From the NCBI GenBank assembly GCA_913061235.1, contig CAJXTB010000021.1, forward strand, positions 1 to 64,000: a stretch of 64,000 nt of DNA, written 5' to 3'. This document shows, in pieces, positions 62,286 through 64,000 of the stretch. The stretch comes from an uncultured Pseudomonadota bacterium (GTDB lineage Bacteria; Myxococcota_A; UBA796; GCA-2862545). The notes beneath the pieces are model-generated. The model ran no database searches and was not told the DNA's origin. It saw nothing but the letters and a program-made list of their open reading frames with translations. Both the position numbers and the translations under genes were made by a program. The first letter of the stretch is position 1, and each line of letters begins with the position of its first letter.

Positions 62286-63079
62286 GCGTGCAGTCCCAGG
62301 ACGTCCTGCATCGTATAGCGACCCGGGGCCCTCCCGCGAGCCCAGACTGCAGCGCGCAGTGCGCCAACGGCGAATGTGTCGCGGCTGGTGGCGACGTGAC
62401 CGAGGCGGAGGCGGTCTCCGTCGCTTGCCAGCCACACCTCGTGCTCACCGACGACATCGCCCATTCGCAGGGCGTGCATTCCGATTCGCCCGCTCACACG
62501 CTCGCCTGTGCGTCCGTGGCGACCATGGTCGGCCACATCTGCTAGTTGGACACCACGGGCTGCGGCAGCGCTCTGTGCGAGGAACAGTGCCGTTCCAGAG
62601 GGGGCATCTACCTTGTGGCGGTGATGGCTCTCGACGACTTCGATGTCGGCGTCTGGCAGTGCCTTGGCAGCGCGAGCGACGAGGTCTGCAAGCACGGTGA
62701 CACCCGCACTGAAGTTGGCAGCGGCGACGACGGGAGCGGTCTTGGCGTAGGCGTCGAGCGCGGCATCTTGCTCGGCGGTGAGTCCGGTGGTTCCGGTCAC
62801 CAGCGCGGCGCCATTCAGGAAGGGGAGCGCGGCGATGAGTGCGTCAGGCTGGGAGAAGTCGATGACGACCTCGGCGCCAAAGAAACACTCGTCTTCGAGC
62901 ACACCGATAGGAATGCCAGCAAATCCAGCGCCTGCGGTGCGGCCGGCATCTTCAAATGCGGTGCTGGCGTCTGCACGACCTACAGCGGCGGCGAGTGAGA
63001 AGGTCTCGTCTTCCAAGATCCGGTGGACCAAGCGCTTACCCACGCGACCGGCTGCACCGAGAATGGCGACGACAACCAT
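62282..63079 (-). CDS. dapB: 4-Hydroxy-tetrahydrodipicolinate reductase
   Basis: A 265-residue lysine/diaminopimelate pathway enzyme reducing HTPA with NAD(P)H. ATG 63079 is chosen because it begins the Rossmann motif GAAGRVGKRL (residues 8-17); the frame upstream is unlike DapB. Conserved motifs: TGTTGL, ANFSAGV, and the catalytic ESHHRHKVDAPSGTA (E-x-H-H-x-x-K-x-D-x-P-S-G-T-A), plus a late GRIGMHALRMGDVVGEHEV. Full length. It lies one base after the outer-membrane protein stop and overlaps the lipoprotein start, so it is in one transcript with them. Confidence 0.96.
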   Translation of the reverse strand: MVVVAILGAAGRVGKRLVHRILEDETFSLAAAVGRADASTAFEDAGRTAGAGFAGIPIGVLEDECFFGAEVVIDFSQPDALIAALPFLNGAALVTGTTGLTAEQDAALDAYAKTAPVVAAANFSAGVTVLADLVARAAKALPDADIEVVESHHRHKVDAPSGTALFLAQSAAAARGVQLADVADHGRHGRTGERVSGRIGMHALRMGDVVGEHEVWLASDGDRLRLGHVATSRDTFAVGALRAAVWARGRAPGRYTMQDVLGLHA

Positions 63080-63080
63080 C

Positions 63081-64000
63081 TTAGAAGACCACCCGACCGA
63101 GCAGCTGTGCGCCGAGAACAGGGCGGGACAGGTCGCGACCGTCGATCTCGGAGTAGTAGGAGCCAGGCAGCAGGATGGCACCGGAGAGGCCAATGTCTAC
63201 GTGCTCAGTACCAATGTAGTTGGCGCCAGCATTGAACTCGAAACCGTAGCTCTCACGCCCTTCTTCGGGGGCAGCTAAGACGCGGCCCCAGAGAAGCGAC
63301 CCTTCGACTTCGAACTGGTCGTTGATGGTGCGCTTGATGCGTGGCTTGAGGAACAAGGCGTTGCTGACGGCGTTGCCGCTAGCGACCTCGTCGAAGCTGC
63401 GTCCCACGATTTCACCGCTCTCGGTCCGAATCGCAAAGGTCGGCAGTGGCTGCTCGAACATGAGCAAGCCGACGTTGTAGTCGCGGTCGAACGTGAAGGT
63501 TGTGCGGGTGTTGTCGATGGTGCCGTCACCAGTAGCGACACCGGCAACCAAACCGACTGTGGCGAAATCGAAGCCAACGTCACCCTCTAGAACAGCGCCA
63601 CCAGCGGCGATGTTGACGGCTTGGTCGTCAATGGACAGGTCGCCGCCGCCGAAGCGGGCAACGCCTTCGCCGTGAATGGCAATGCGACCGATCTCAGCGT
63701 CGAACGACAGGTCGATGGTCGCGACGGTGAATGGATCGGCACCGTCTGCATGCACCGTGTGTCGGAGCTGGAGTGCAGCTCCGGCGGTGATGGTCTCGGA
63801 GCGGTAGGCGCCCATTGCGTTGAAGGAGGTGGTGTCGTCGGATGCGTTGAACAGCGCCTCGGAGTTCACGTCAATGGCGGCAGATGCGTAGATCTCGCCG
63901 AACAAGCCTTCCCACTGAATCCGGTCAGCAGTGTCGCCGTACTCGGCGTTGCGGCCCAGTCCGTCATTCCACCAGATTCCGCTGCCCCAGTTCAGTGGCA
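63081..64000 (-). CDS. Outer-membrane beta-barrel protein, N-terminal part missing (cut by window edge)
   Basis: The reading frame is open to the end of the window, so only the C-terminal 306 or so residues are visible; the TTG at 63905 is not likely the true start. The sequence alternates hydrophobic and polar residues with many Gly, Tyr, Asn and Phe, and ends GAQLLGRVVF, a C-terminal Phe typical of Gram-negative barrel proteins. Segments such as YNVGLLMFEQPLP and GRESYGFEFNAGANYIG support strands. Likely a porin or barrel of unknown substrate, upstream of and adjacent to dapB. Confidence 0.8.
   Translation of the reverse strand, partial: PLNWGSGIWWNDGLGRNAEYGDTADRIQWEGLFGEIYASAAIDVNSEALFNASDDTTSFNAMGAYRSETITAGAALQLRHTVHADGADPFTVATIDLSFDAEIGRIAIHGEGVARFGGGDLSIDDQAVNIAAGGAVLEGDVGFDFATVGLVAGVATGDGTIDNTRTTFTFDRDYNVGLLMFEQPLPTFAIRTESGEIVGRSFDEVASGNAVSNALFLKPRIKRTINDQFEVEGSLLWGRVLAAPEEGRESYGFEFNAGANYIGTEHVDIGLSGAILLPGSYYSEIDGRDLSRPVLGAQLLGRVVF

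Overview
The window is a gene-dense stretch of a G+C-rich (about 60% by eye) Gram-negative chromosome. It encodes outer-membrane and lipoprotein signals, eukaryotic-type Ser/Thr kinases with PEGA domains, the very large NAD-dependent glutamate dehydrogenase, an SspB/ClpX-type adaptor and many secreted or lipid-anchored proteins of unknown role. This mixture fits a Myxococcota or other delta-proteobacteria-like lineage best; no rRNA or marker gene here proves it. I see no tRNA, rRNA, CRISPR array, transposase or integrase. No gap exceeds 300 bases; the longest is 17822-18068, with no convincing feature beyond a small hairpin. Genes are often joined by 4-base start/stop overlaps, GTG and TTG starts are common, and three convergent pairs share a CTAG through both stop codons.

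Left part (1-23.7 kb). Housekeeping blocks are interleaved with surface proteins. ruvC-ruvA-ruvB plus a DUF192 lipoprotein form a translationally coupled operon (8.06-10.6 kb). pgi and malQ overlap (14.2-17.1 kb), with a NahK-like sugar kinase nearby. Around them are four related secreted proteins (4.8-7.9 and 19.6-23.2 kb): a signal peptide, a calcium-loop-like D-x-N-x-D-G-C motif, a long hexapeptide-repeat left-handed beta-helix, and a variable C-terminal head. In three the head is glycine-rich, and the first resembles the glycine-rich domain of animal ALK/LTK receptors. A tandem pair of lipoproteins (17.2-18.8 kb) and a small PAAR spike-tip protein (23.4 kb) belong to the same accessory zone. 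These proteins are the best candidate for an undescribed surface or extracellular system.

Middle part (23.7-42 kb). This holds an oxidoreductase, SRPBCC and carbohydrate-binding-like proteins, a membrane Ser/Thr kinase coupled to an SGNH hydrolase, several secreted proteins, and a maltodextrin-type ABC importer. In the importer the solute-binding protein is fused to the MalF-type permease. A thermonuclease lipoprotein and a three-gene operon of unknown function ending in a PEGA membrane protein follow.

Right part (42-64 kb). An overlapping operon encodes the 180-kDa-type glutamate dehydrogenase, a thioesterase, Maf and the PLP-binding YggS protein, preceded by a perfect inverted repeat. Then come a metallophosphatase, a PmbA/TldE-like protein, an inactive-looking M16 peptidase with a LEA-14-like lipoprotein, a glutaredoxin-DedA pair, a 2-oxoglutarate oxygenase, and an HTH protein fused to an SspB-like ClpX adaptor. 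A stand-alone phage-type gpV/VgrG spike protein, ThyX, a large six-hairpin glycosidase-like lipoprotein, a second PEGA Ser/Thr kinase and a dapB operon with an outer-membrane beta-barrel (cut by the window edge) complete it.

Functional links inferred: the importer, MalQ, Pgi and the glycosidase-like lipoprotein could serve uptake and use of alpha-glucans; the kinases, PEGA proteins and lipoproteins point to envelope signalling; PAAR and gpV-like spike genes without tube or sheath genes nearby suggest orphan parts of a contractile injection apparatus encoded elsewhere.
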